From DATBDE01 sp045805605 (GTDB taxonomy: Bacteria; Actinomycetota; Thermoleophilia; Solirubrobacterales; Solirubrobacteraceae), in contig JBJMKX010000069.1 of assembly GCA_045805605.1 (NCBI GenBank), forward strand, positions 1-17,384: DNA of 17,384 bases. Direction: 5' to 3'. Below, piece by piece: positions 6,385 to 13,022 of this stretch (position 1 is the first letter of the stretch; every line of letters begins with the position of its first letter). A model generated the notes under the pieces. The model ran no database searches, was not told the origin of the DNA, and was given only the letters and a program-made list of their open reading frames with translations. The position numbers were made by a program, and so were the translations under genes.

Positions 6385-7257
6385 ATGAGTACCCACCCAC
6401 ACCTCGCGAAGCGCTCGCGCTGGCCCCGCCTCCTGGCGCCATGGATCGGGGCGGTGGCGCTGGCCGCCTCCGTGGCGGTCGCCGGGTGCGGCGGCGACTC
6501 GGACAAGGGAACCGGCGGATCGGGAGGCGGAAAGACGTACACCATCGCAACGTCCGCCGACTTCCCGCCGATGAGCTTCCGCGCCTCTGACGACCCCAAC
6601 AAGGTCGTCGGGTTTGAGGTGGACATGCTCGGGCACGTAATCGACCGCATGGGGGCCAAGTACAAGCTCATCACCAGCGACTTCAACGGCCTCATCCCGT
6701 CCGCGCAGAGCGGACGCGTGGACGCCGTGATGTCGGATGTCTACGACACCGCCGAGCGCCGGAAGGTCGTCGACTTCGTCGACTACCTCAAGAACAGCTT
6801 CGCAGTGATGGTCGCGGGCTCGAAGGCCGGGGGCGTTCACAGCTACAACGACCTGTGCGGCAAGTCGATCGGGGTGCTGACGGGAAGCGCTCCCGAGCTG
6901 GAGATCGCGAGGGCCGCGAGCAAGAGCTGCACGAAGGCGGGCAAGCCGGCGATGACCATCCGCTCGTACCCGGCCGTCTCCCAGGAGCTCCCGCAGCTCG
7001 ACAACGGAAGCCTGGACTCCATCCTGGAGGAGTGGACGAGCCTCGCCTACATCGCCAAGAAGGCTGGCGGCAAGTACGTCGTTGCCTTCCCCGATCCGCA
7101 CACGACCAACGTGGGATTCGTGGTGAAGAAGGGCAGCGCGCTGAAGGCCAAGCTCCAATCCGCGGTCCAGCAGTACATCCGCTCGCCGCAGTACAAGCAG
7201 GATGCCCAGAAGTGGGGCATTCCCGCGCGTTCGCTGCTCCCGCCGAGCGCCACCTAG
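6385..7257 (+). CDS. Lipoprotein substrate-binding protein of the ABC transporter (SBP family 3)
   Basis: This 290-residue protein captures substrate outside the membrane for the fused permease-ATPase encoded 29 nt upstream. The N-terminus is a lipoprotein signal (basic K-R-S-R, hydrophobic stretch) with lipobox V-A-G-C and lipidated Cys35, then a Gly/Ser-rich tether to about residue 50. From Y-T-I-A-T-S-A-D-F-P-P-M-S-F onward it follows the bacterial extracellular solute-binding protein family 3 pattern, including G-F-E-V-D-M-L, D-A-V-M-S-D-V-Y-D-T-A-E-R-R and I-G-V-L-T-G-S. This family usually binds polar amino acids, opines or similar compounds; the exact ligand is unknown. The ATG has GAGGAG about 7 nt upstream. 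Together with the transporter gene it completes the uptake part of the operon. Confidence 0.94.
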   Translation: MSTHPHLAKRSRWPRLLAPWIGAVALAASVAVAGCGGDSDKGTGGSGGGKTYTIATSADFPPMSFRASDDPNKVVGFEVDMLGHVIDRMGAKYKLITSDFNGLIPSAQSGRVDAVMSDVYDTAERRKVVDFVDYLKNSFAVMVAGSKAGGVHSYNDLCGKSIGVLTGSAPELEIARAASKSCTKAGKPAMTIRSYPAVSQELPQLDNGSLDSILEEWTSLAYIAKKAGGKYVVAFPDPHTTNVGFVVKKGSALKAKLQSAVQQYIRSPQYKQDAQKWGIPARSLLPPSAT

Positions 7258-7271
7258 AGGGGGTCGTTGGG

Positions 7272-8234
7272 ATGTATGAGCGTTTCGGACTGGCGATCGA
7301 GAACTTTGCGCCCGCCCCGAGAAATCCGAGCATCGAGGAGCTCGTCTCCTACGCTCGGCGGGCCGAGGAGCTGGGGTTCTCGTCTCTCTGGGCATGGGAC
7401 CACATGCTGCTCGGCACGAGGCGTCCGTTCCCGTTCCTGGAGTCGCTGTCGACGCTGACGGCGCTGGCGATGGTCACGCGGACGGCGCGGCTGGGGACCG
7501 GTGTGCTCGTCCTGCCCCTGCGCAATCCGGTTGTCCTCGCCAAGACGACCGCGACGGTGGACCGCATCTCCGGCGGCCGGCTCACCCTGGGGCTGGCCAC
7601 CGGCTGGTACGAGCGGGAGTTCGACGCGTGCGGAGTCCCGTTCAAGCGGCGCGGGAGGATCTTCGAAGCCAACTTCGACCTGCTCCAAAGCATGTGGAGC
7701 GGCGAGGCGGTAAGCGGCGAGGCGGGCGGGATCGAGTTCCGCAACGCGGTGATGCTTCCGCCCCCGCTCCAGCGCCCGCGGCCGACCGTGCTCATTGGCG
7801 GGTACGTCGATCGCGTCCTGCGCCGCGTCGCTACCCGCGCGGACGGCTGGCTGACCTACTTCTACACGCCGGACAGCTTTCGGAATGCATGGGGCAGGAT
7901 CGAGGCGTTCGCCGAGGAGGCGGGACGCGACCCGGGTTCGCTGCGCAATGTCGCGCAGTTGCCTATCTGCGTGGGCCGCTCCTTCGAGGAGGCCGACAGC
8001 AAGGCCCGCGGCTACATCGCCGACTACTTCGACTTGCCGGAGTGGAGCGAGTCCAGCGCGGACAGCGCCATCAGGGGCACGCCCGAGCAGTGTGCCGAGC
8101 AACTCGCCGCGCACTTCGAGGCGGGCGTCCAGCACGTGGCGCTCGTGCCCTATGCATACGACCTCGAGCAGGTCGAGCGCATCGCAGCCGAGGTCCTCCC
8201 GCTCCTGGACGGCGTGGGGGTGAAGGCGGCGTGA
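7272..8234 (+). CDS. LLM-class (luciferase-like) flavin/F420-dependent oxidoreductase
   Basis: This 320-residue protein is a luciferase-like TIM-barrel oxidoreductase of the type using FMNH2 or coenzyme F420. Typical family segments are L-G-F-S-S-L-W-A-W-D-H near residue 40, A-R-L-G-T-G-V-L-V-L-P-L-R-N-P near 75, the D-R-I-S-G-G-R-L-T-L-G-L-A-T-G-W-Y strand-loop near 100-116, and a late R-G-T-P-E-Q-C-A-E-Q-L segment. The ATG at 7272 has AGAGGGGG about 8 nt upstream, and the start follows the binding-protein stop by 14 nt. In a catabolic operon such enzymes act as monooxygenases or dehydrogenases; a ring-opening or N-oxidising step is one inference. I cannot tell FMN from F420 use. The stop TGA overlaps the next gene's GTG by 4 nt. 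Confidence 0.9.
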   Translation: MYERFGLAIENFAPAPRNPSIEELVSYARRAEELGFSSLWAWDHMLLGTRRPFPFLESLSTLTALAMVTRTARLGTGVLVLPLRNPVVLAKTTATVDRISGGRLTLGLATGWYEREFDACGVPFKRRGRIFEANFDLLQSMWSGEAVSGEAGGIEFRNAVMLPPPLQRPRPTVLIGGYVDRVLRRVATRADGWLTYFYTPDSFRNAWGRIEAFAEEAGRDPGSLRNVAQLPICVGRSFEEADSKARGYIADYFDLPEWSESSADSAIRGTPEQCAEQLAAHFEAGVQHVALVPYAYDLEQVERIAAEVLPLLDGVGVKAA

Positions 8235-9139
8235 ACGGCGCCCTCCAGGACAAGCGAACCTCGCTTGGTGAGGCCGCGGAGGCCGTCTCCGATGGCGACG
8301 TCGTGGTCGCCGGTGGCTGCTTGTACGCGCGGCCGCCCTGGGCGATGCTGCTCGAGCTGTTGCGCGCCGGCAAGCGCGACCTCACGCTGGCACGCAACCT
8401 GATGTGTTACGAGTCGGAACTTTTCCTGGCCCGTGGAGCCGCCTCCAAGCTCATGGCGAGCTGGGTGGGAATCGGCCTGCGCTGGGGTATTCCGAAGGTG
8501 TTCCGCGAGTTCGTCGAGCGCGATCCGACGATCTACGAGGAATGGAGCCACCTCACACTGGGGCTGCGCTTCCTCGCTGGCTCGATGGGCGTGCCGTTCC
8601 TGCCCACCGTGTCGCTCCTCGGCTCCGATCTGCTCGAACGCACGCCCGCGGAGCCGATGACATGCCCGTTCACCGGCGAGCGCCTGGTCGCCGTACCCGC
8701 ATGTGTCCCGGACGTGGCGCTCATCCACGCCCACCGTGTCGATGCCGAGGGCAACGCGCAGGTGGACGGGCCGGCGTACATGGACCTGGAGTTCGCTCGG
8801 GCGGCCAAGACGGTCGTGGTCACGGCAGAGGAGATCGTTCCCTCCGAAGCAATCGTCCGCCACGCTGACCGAACGCTGATCCCGGGCTTCCTCGTCGACG
8901 CCGTCGTCGAGGTGCCGTTCGGCTCGTACCCGTGCGAATGCCACGGGTTGTACGAAGCCGACTTCGATCACTTCGACCGCTATGTCCAACTGGTGGACGA
9001 CGGCGGGATCGAGGGCATCGAAACCTACCTGCGCGAGACGGTGGACGAACCCGGCAGCTTCGCGGGCTTCCTCGACGCCGTCGGGACATCGAGGCTGCTC
9101 GAGCAGCGTCGCCGGGCCAAGGAGCTGATCGCGGCATGA
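8231..9139 (+). CDS. Class I CoA-transferase, subunit A (glutaconate CoA-transferase-like)
   Basis: This 302-residue protein matches the alpha subunit of two-chain class I CoA-transferases (GctA type), which move CoA between carboxylic acids. Family hallmarks are the N-terminal D-G-D-V-V-V-A-G-G with an aromatic/Pro-rich continuation, a central F-T-G-E-R-L-V-A-V-P-A-C-V-P-D-V-A-L-I-H-A segment, and D-A-E-G-N-A-Q-V-D-G-P near 175. The GTG start overlaps the LLM gene's stop (GTGA), and its own stop overlaps the start of subunit B (ATGA), a pattern of coupled, balanced translation of the two chains. It should act in the cytosol with subunit B on a dicarboxylic or ring-cleaved acid formed by this operon. 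Related IpdA-type subunits hydrolyse a ring rather than move CoA, so that alternative stays open. Confidence 0.87.
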   Translation: MNGALQDKRTSLGEAAEAVSDGDVVVAGGCLYARPPWAMLLELLRAGKRDLTLARNLMCYESELFLARGAASKLMASWVGIGLRWGIPKVFREFVERDPTIYEEWSHLTLGLRFLAGSMGVPFLPTVSLLGSDLLERTPAEPMTCPFTGERLVAVPACVPDVALIHAHRVDAEGNAQVDGPAYMDLEFARAAKTVVVTAEEIVPSEAIVRHADRTLIPGFLVDAVVEVPFGSYPCECHGLYEADFDHFDRYVQLVDDGGIEGIETYLRETVDEPGSFAGFLDAVGTSRLLEQRRRAKELIAA

Positions 9140-9954
9140 CTGAGGCCACCGTTGCCCCGCTGCGCGCCGGGCCCGCCGACCTTATGACCGTCGCCGGCTC
9201 GCGGCTGCTGCGCGACGGCAGCGTGGTCTTCGCGGGCGTCGGATCGCCGCTGGAGGCGAGCGTACTGGCCAAGCGCCTCCACGCCCCCTCTCTGACGATC
9301 GTCCTCGAAGGCGGTTCCATCGGGCCGCGCATGATCCCGGGCAAGCTGCCGATCTCCACCAACGAGATGCGGGCCGCTCACGGCAGCTTCATGCTGGTCG
9401 GGATCACCGACATCTTCCTGTACGCCCAGCGCGGCTGCTTCGACTACGGATTCGTGGGCGCGGCCCAAGTCGACCAGTTCGGCAACATCAACACGAGCTT
9501 CATCGGCGATCCCGATCGACCCAAGGTCCGCCTTCCGGGCAGCGGCGGCGCCAACGACATCGTCTCCAGCTGCCGCGAGATCATGATCATGACGCGGCAC
9601 GAGCGGCGGCGCTTCGTCGAGCGTGTTGACTTCGTGACGAGCCCCGGCTACCTGTCGGGGCCCGAGTCCCGCCTCGAGGCGGGACTGACCAGGAGCCTCC
9701 CGGTGGCGGTGATCACTGACCTCGCGCTCATGGGCTTCGACCCGGCGAGCGGACGCTTGCGACTCGACGCCGTCCAGCCCGGGGTGACGGTCGATGGCGT
9801 GCGGGACGCCACGGGGTTCGAGTTGCTCGTCGCGGACACCGTCGCCGAGCTTCCGTCGCCGACGGAACAGGAGCTCGTGGAGCTGCGCCGCCTGCACGAC
9901 GGCGAGGAGATGCCGCCCGAGAACTCGATTGCACCGACGAGGAGAGAGAGGTGA
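9136..9954 (+). CDS. Class I CoA-transferase, subunit B (glutaconate CoA-transferase-like)
   Basis: The 272-residue beta partner shows the family segments V-F-A-G-V-G-S-P-L-E-A-S-V-L-A-K (31-46), H-A-P-S-L-T-I-V-L-E-G-G (49-60), F-V-G-A-A-Q-V-D-Q-F-G-N-I-N-T near 110-124 and L-P-G-S-G-G-A-N-D-I near 140. The Glu in V-L-E-G-G (E58) sits where glutaconate CoA-transferase B has the Glu that forms the thioester, so true CoA transfer is plausible; this assignment is from memory of the family. AAGGAG lies about 13 nt before the ATG, inside the end of subunit A. The C-terminus is charged (R-R-E-R). It is the partner of the preceding gene. Confidence 0.87.
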   Translation: MTEATVAPLRAGPADLMTVAGSRLLRDGSVVFAGVGSPLEASVLAKRLHAPSLTIVLEGGSIGPRMIPGKLPISTNEMRAAHGSFMLVGITDIFLYAQRGCFDYGFVGAAQVDQFGNINTSFIGDPDRPKVRLPGSGGANDIVSSCREIMIMTRHERRRFVERVDFVTSPGYLSGPESRLEAGLTRSLPVAVITDLALMGFDPASGRLRLDAVQPGVTVDGVRDATGFELLVADTVAELPSPTEQELVELRRLHDGEEMPPENSIAPTRRER

Positions 9955-9964
9955 CGGCGACCAG

Positions 9965-10930
9965 ATGATCGGACCATTCATCGACATGCACGGCGCGGTC
10001 GACGTGCACGTGCACTCCGAACCCGACCTCTTCCCGCGAATCGCCGACGACGTCGGTGTGGCACGCCATGCGGCGGACATGGGGCTGCGTGCGATCGTCC
10101 TGAAGTGTCATTCCGAGCGGACGGTGAGCCGGGCCTTCCTGACCCGGAAGCTGGTTCCGGGGATCGAGGTCCATGGCGGAATCGTCCTCAACCGCGCGGT
10201 GGGCGGCATCAACCCCGCCGCGGCCGAGGCCGCCCTTCTGCTCGGCGCCAAGCAGGTCTGGATGCCGACCGTCGACGCCGCCCACCACGCGGCGATCTTT
10301 GGCAGCACCGGCGCCTATGACAAGCAGGCGAGTACGGTCGCGAGGGAGGGCGAGGTCGGCATCACGATCCTCGACGACTCGGATCACCTCGTTCCCGAGG
10401 TCTACGACGTCATCGACCTCGTCGCCCGCCACCGGGCGATCCTCGGAACGTGTCACCTGTCGCCGGCAGAGATCTACGCGCTCGTCCCGGCGGCGCTGGA
10501 ACGTGGCGTCGAGAAGGTGCTCATCACCCATCCCTTCTTCAAGGTGCCCGGGTTCCAGCGGGAAGACGTCGAGCACTTCACCGGTCTCGGCGCCTTCGCG
10601 GAGTTCGGCTACTGCACCGTGTCGCCGATGTGGAACCACGCTCCGCTCAGCCGCGTCGCGGACGCGATCAAGACGGTGGGGGTCGAGCGGTGCATCCTCA
10701 TGAGCGACGGCGGGCAGCGGCACAACCCCATGCCGGCCGAGTGCCTGCGGGTATTCGCCCAGTCGCTGTTCGAGTCGGGACTTTCCGAGGAGGAGATCGA
10801 CCGGCTCATCAAGGTCAACCCTGCCGACCTGCTGGAGCTGGGCGAGGAGCCCGCTCCGACGCCTGCCCAGGAGGGCGACGGCAGAGCGGCAACCGGTGAG
10901 CAGGCCATGATCAGCCCCGTGGAGGCATGA
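9965..10930 (+). CDS. DUF6282-like metal-dependent amidohydrolase-type protein
   Basis: This 321-residue protein has the look of a metal-dependent TIM-barrel hydrolase. D13-V-H15-V-H17 opens the chain on the first strand, as in amidohydrolases, and later K-C-H-S (His49), I-T-H-P and M-S-D-G-G-Q supply further likely metal or catalytic residues. The pattern fits the poorly described DUF6282 family, for which I know of no established reaction. The ATG at 9965 has a purine run GAGAGAGAGG about 11 nt upstream; a GTG at 9951 leads at once to a stop and is excluded. The last 30 or so residues after the N-P-A-D-L-L motif are Ala/Pro/Glu-rich and probably flexible. In this operon it may hydrolyse an amide, imide or lactone formed after ring oxidation, which is an inference. 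Confidence 0.75.
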   Translation: MIGPFIDMHGAVDVHVHSEPDLFPRIADDVGVARHAADMGLRAIVLKCHSERTVSRAFLTRKLVPGIEVHGGIVLNRAVGGINPAAAEAALLLGAKQVWMPTVDAAHHAAIFGSTGAYDKQASTVAREGEVGITILDDSDHLVPEVYDVIDLVARHRAILGTCHLSPAEIYALVPAALERGVEKVLITHPFFKVPGFQREDVEHFTGLGAFAEFGYCTVSPMWNHAPLSRVADAIKTVGVERCILMSDGGQRHNPMPAECLRVFAQSLFESGLSEEEIDRLIKVNPADLLELGEEPAPTPAQEGDGRAATGEQAMISPVEA

Positions 10931-10931
10931 G

Positions 10932-11618
10932 ATGAACACGCGAGTCGGACTCATCGTTCCCTCTTCCAACACCGTCATGGAGGTCGACCTCTACCGCCGG
11001 TTGCCGGCAGGATCGACCCTTCACACGGGCCGCATGCACCTGGAGGAGACCACTCCGGAAGCCGAGGCGGTGATGCTCGACGAGCAGCTCTCGGTGACGA
11101 TCCGCGACCTGGCCACCGCCCGACCCGACGTCATGGTGTTCGGCTGCACCAGCGCTGGTGCGCTGCGGGGAAACGCGTACGAGGCTGACCTCATCCGGCG
11201 AATCGCATCCGAGACCGGGGCCGAGACCTTCAGCGTTGCCGCCTCCGTGCGCCGGGCGATCGCCTCGCGCAACGTCATGCGCGTGGGGGTCATCACCCCT
11301 TACGTCGAAGGGCTCAATGACAAGATCCGGGAAAGCCTCGCAGAGGACGGGCTCGAGGTGGTGGACATCCGGGGGCTCGGCATCACCGAGAACTTCGCCA
11401 TTGCCTCCGTGGAGCCCGAACGCATCGCGAGGTTCGCCTCAGAGACCTTCGGCGACGGAGGCGGGATCGACCTGCTGTTCGCCTCATGCACCAACTTCCG
11501 GGCGCTGGATGCCCGCGAGCGAATCGAGCACGACCTCGGCGTTCCCGTCGTGACCAGCAACTCGGCGCTGCTCGAGGCAGTCCTCGACCGGCTCGGCGCG
11601 CCCGCCGGCACCCGCTAG
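10932..11618 (+). CDS. Maleate isomerase / Asp-Glu racemase-superfamily enzyme
   Basis: This 228-residue protein belongs to the two-cysteine superfamily that includes maleate cis-trans isomerase, aspartate/glutamate and hydantoin racemases, and arylmalonate decarboxylase. The signature P-S-S-N-T at 10-14 binds a carboxylate in maleate isomerases. The two catalytic cysteines are C72 (F-G-C-T-S-A-G) and C186 (A-S-C-T-N-F-R). Having both Cys favours isomerase or racemase over arylmalonate decarboxylase, which keeps only one. The resemblance to maleate isomerase (S-N-T-V-M-E, G-C-T-S-A) is strongest, which would suit a cis-dicarboxylate from ring cleavage. The ATG follows the previous stop by 1 nt, with GGAGG about 7 nt upstream. 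It is cytosolic, with no signal peptide. Confidence 0.88.
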   Translation: MNTRVGLIVPSSNTVMEVDLYRRLPAGSTLHTGRMHLEETTPEAEAVMLDEQLSVTIRDLATARPDVMVFGCTSAGALRGNAYEADLIRRIASETGAETFSVAASVRRAIASRNVMRVGVITPYVEGLNDKIRESLAEDGLEVVDIRGLGITENFAIASVEPERIARFASETFGDGGGIDLLFASCTNFRALDARERIEHDLGVPVVTSNSALLEAVLDRLGAPAGTR

Positions 11619-11628
11619 GACGGCGACG

Positions 11629-12522
11629 ATGTACGCCGCCGCCTTCGAATACGTACGGGCCTCGTCGTGGAACGAGGCGGTACACCACCTGTCCGAGGCC
11701 GGCGACGAGGCCCGCGTGGTTGCCGGCGGCCAGAGCCTCGTGCCGATGATGATGCTGCGGCTTGCCGAGCCCACCGTTCTGGTGGACGTGGGCCGCGCGG
11801 CGGAGCGGTCGATCCAACGCACCGACGGCACGCTCGTGCTCTCCGCGCTCGTCCGGCACGTGGACCTCGAGCGCTCGCCCGTCGTCGCCGAGGCGTGCCC
11901 GGTGCTCGCCGAGGCGGCGACGCACATCGGCAACATCCGGGTCCGCCACCGTGGGACGATCGGAGGCAGCCTCGCCCACGCCGAGCCGACCGCCGAGTTG
12001 CCCTGCCTCGCCGTTGCGCTCGGCGCCTCCGTGCGGACGCTCGGGCCGGGGGGTGAGCGCACGATCGCCGCGGACGATCTCTTCGTGACCCACCTGACGA
12101 CGTCCCTGGAAGTCGGCGAGGTCATCACCGAGGTGGAGGTGCCCGTCGGCGGCGCCGGCCGGGGCACGTGCTTCCTGGAGATGGCGCGGCGGACCGGCGA
12201 CTTCGCGCTGGTCGAGGTCGCGGCGGTGGTCGACCTCGACGGGAACGGCCGCTGTGCCGGAGTGCGCCTGGTCGTGGGGGCGACCGCGGACCGGCCCGCC
12301 GACGTCTCCTCCGCCGCCGAGCCGCTGCTCGGCGAGGAGCCCTCTGAGCGCGCTGCGCAGGAGGCCGGCCGCGCAGCCGCCGAGGCCCTCGAGATCGGCC
12401 CGAGCACGCACGGCTCCGCGAGCTACCGGCGGGAGATCGTGGGGGTCCTTGCGAGGCGCGCGCTGCTCAGCGCAACCGTGCGGGCTCGCGGAGCGCTTGG
12501 ACAGGATGGTGATCGACGATGA
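11629..12522 (+). CDS. FAD-binding subunit of a xanthine-dehydrogenase-family Mo hydroxylase
   Basis: This 297-residue protein is the medium, FAD-binding subunit (CoxM/CutM/XdhB type) that takes electrons from the 2Fe-2S subunit. The first FAD motif A-G-G-Q-S-L-V-P-M-M is at 32-41. The second, T-I-G-G-S-L-A-H-A-E-P-T-A-E-L-P, is near 107-122, preceded by I-G-N-I-R-V-R-H-R-G. A C-terminal CO-dehydrogenase flavoprotein domain follows. The start ATG has only a weak AGGACGG 9 nt upstream and follows the isomerase stop by 10 nt. Its TGA overlaps the ATG of the 2Fe-2S gene (ATGA). It forms a heterotrimer (or its dimer) with the next two products. Length and motifs are complete. Confidence 0.93.
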   Translation: MYAAAFEYVRASSWNEAVHHLSEAGDEARVVAGGQSLVPMMMLRLAEPTVLVDVGRAAERSIQRTDGTLVLSALVRHVDLERSPVVAEACPVLAEAATHIGNIRVRHRGTIGGSLAHAEPTAELPCLAVALGASVRTLGPGGERTIAADDLFVTHLTTSLEVGEVITEVEVPVGGAGRGTCFLEMARRTGDFALVEVAAVVDLDGNGRCAGVRLVVGATADRPADVSSAAEPLLGEEPSERAAQEAGRAAAEALEIGPSTHGSASYRREIVGVLARRALLSATVRARGALGQDGDRR

Positions 12523-13022
12523 CAGCGACCGAGGTGTCCTTCGAGCTCAACGGCCGGCCGGTGCAGGTTGGGGTCGAGCCCAACCAGTCGCTCATCGAAG
12601 TGCTGCGTACCCAGGTGGGCGCCACCGACGTCAAGCACGGCTGCGGAGAGGGCGTCTGCGGTACTTGCACCGTCCTTCTCGACGGCGAGCCGGTGAACTC
12701 ATGCCTGCTGTTCGCCGTCCAGGCCGACGGCGCCAGCGTAACCACGCTGCGCGGCCTCGGGCACGACGAGGGCAACCTGCATCCGTTGCAGGAGAGCTTC
12801 CTGGAGCACGGCGGATCGCAGTGCGGGTTCTGCACGCCTGGGATGGTGCTCACAGCGCACTGGTTCCTCGGTCAGAACCCTCGTCCCACCCGAGAGGAGA
12901 TCCGCGAGGCGCTGGGGGGAAACCTCTGTCGCTGCACCGGCTACACCAAGATCGTCGACGCCGTTGATGACCACGCGCGTGCGAACCGAAGCGACCACGA
13001 GGAGGAGAATCGTGTCGCCTGA
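12519..13022 (+). CDS. 2x[2Fe-2S] subunit of the Mo hydroxylase
   Basis: The 167-residue small subunit (CoxS/XdhC-like) passes electrons from molybdenum to FAD. The plant-type ferredoxin cluster is held by C42, C47, C50 and C62 (H-G-C-G-E-G-V-C-G-T-C, then C62). The second, all-helical domain has C102-G-F-C105 and C137-R-C139. All eight ligands are present. The C-terminal tail after Y-T-K-I-V is short and charged. The gene overlaps the FAD gene by 4 nt upstream and the Mo gene by 11 nt downstream, which fits a stoichiometric complex. No Tat or Sec signal is visible, so the enzyme is cytosolic. Confidence 0.95.
   Translation: MTATEVSFELNGRPVQVGVEPNQSLIEVLRTQVGATDVKHGCGEGVCGTCTVLLDGEPVNSCLLFAVQADGASVTTLRGLGHDEGNLHPLQESFLEHGGSQCGFCTPGMVLTAHWFLGQNPRPTREEIREALGGNLCRCTGYTKIVDAVDDHARANRSDHEEENRVA

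Noticed and set aside
7394..8230. Plus-strand frame open through the LLM gene into the CoA-transferase A gene
   Set aside because: The upstream part is Arg/Ala/Pro-rich shadow sequence. The LLM enzyme in the other frame has clear family motifs, and the CoA-transferase has its own coupled GTG start at 8231.
7272..8234. RutA pyrimidine monooxygenase
   Set aside because: Only the general luciferase-like pattern is shared. No other rut genes (RutB-G) are present, so the specific name is not supported.
12964..13011. ATG at 12964 as start of the Mo subunit
   Set aside because: It would overlap the 2Fe-2S gene by 59 nt and add 16 Arg/Thr-rich residues without a ribosome binding site, whereas GTG 13012 has an ideal GGAGGAG.
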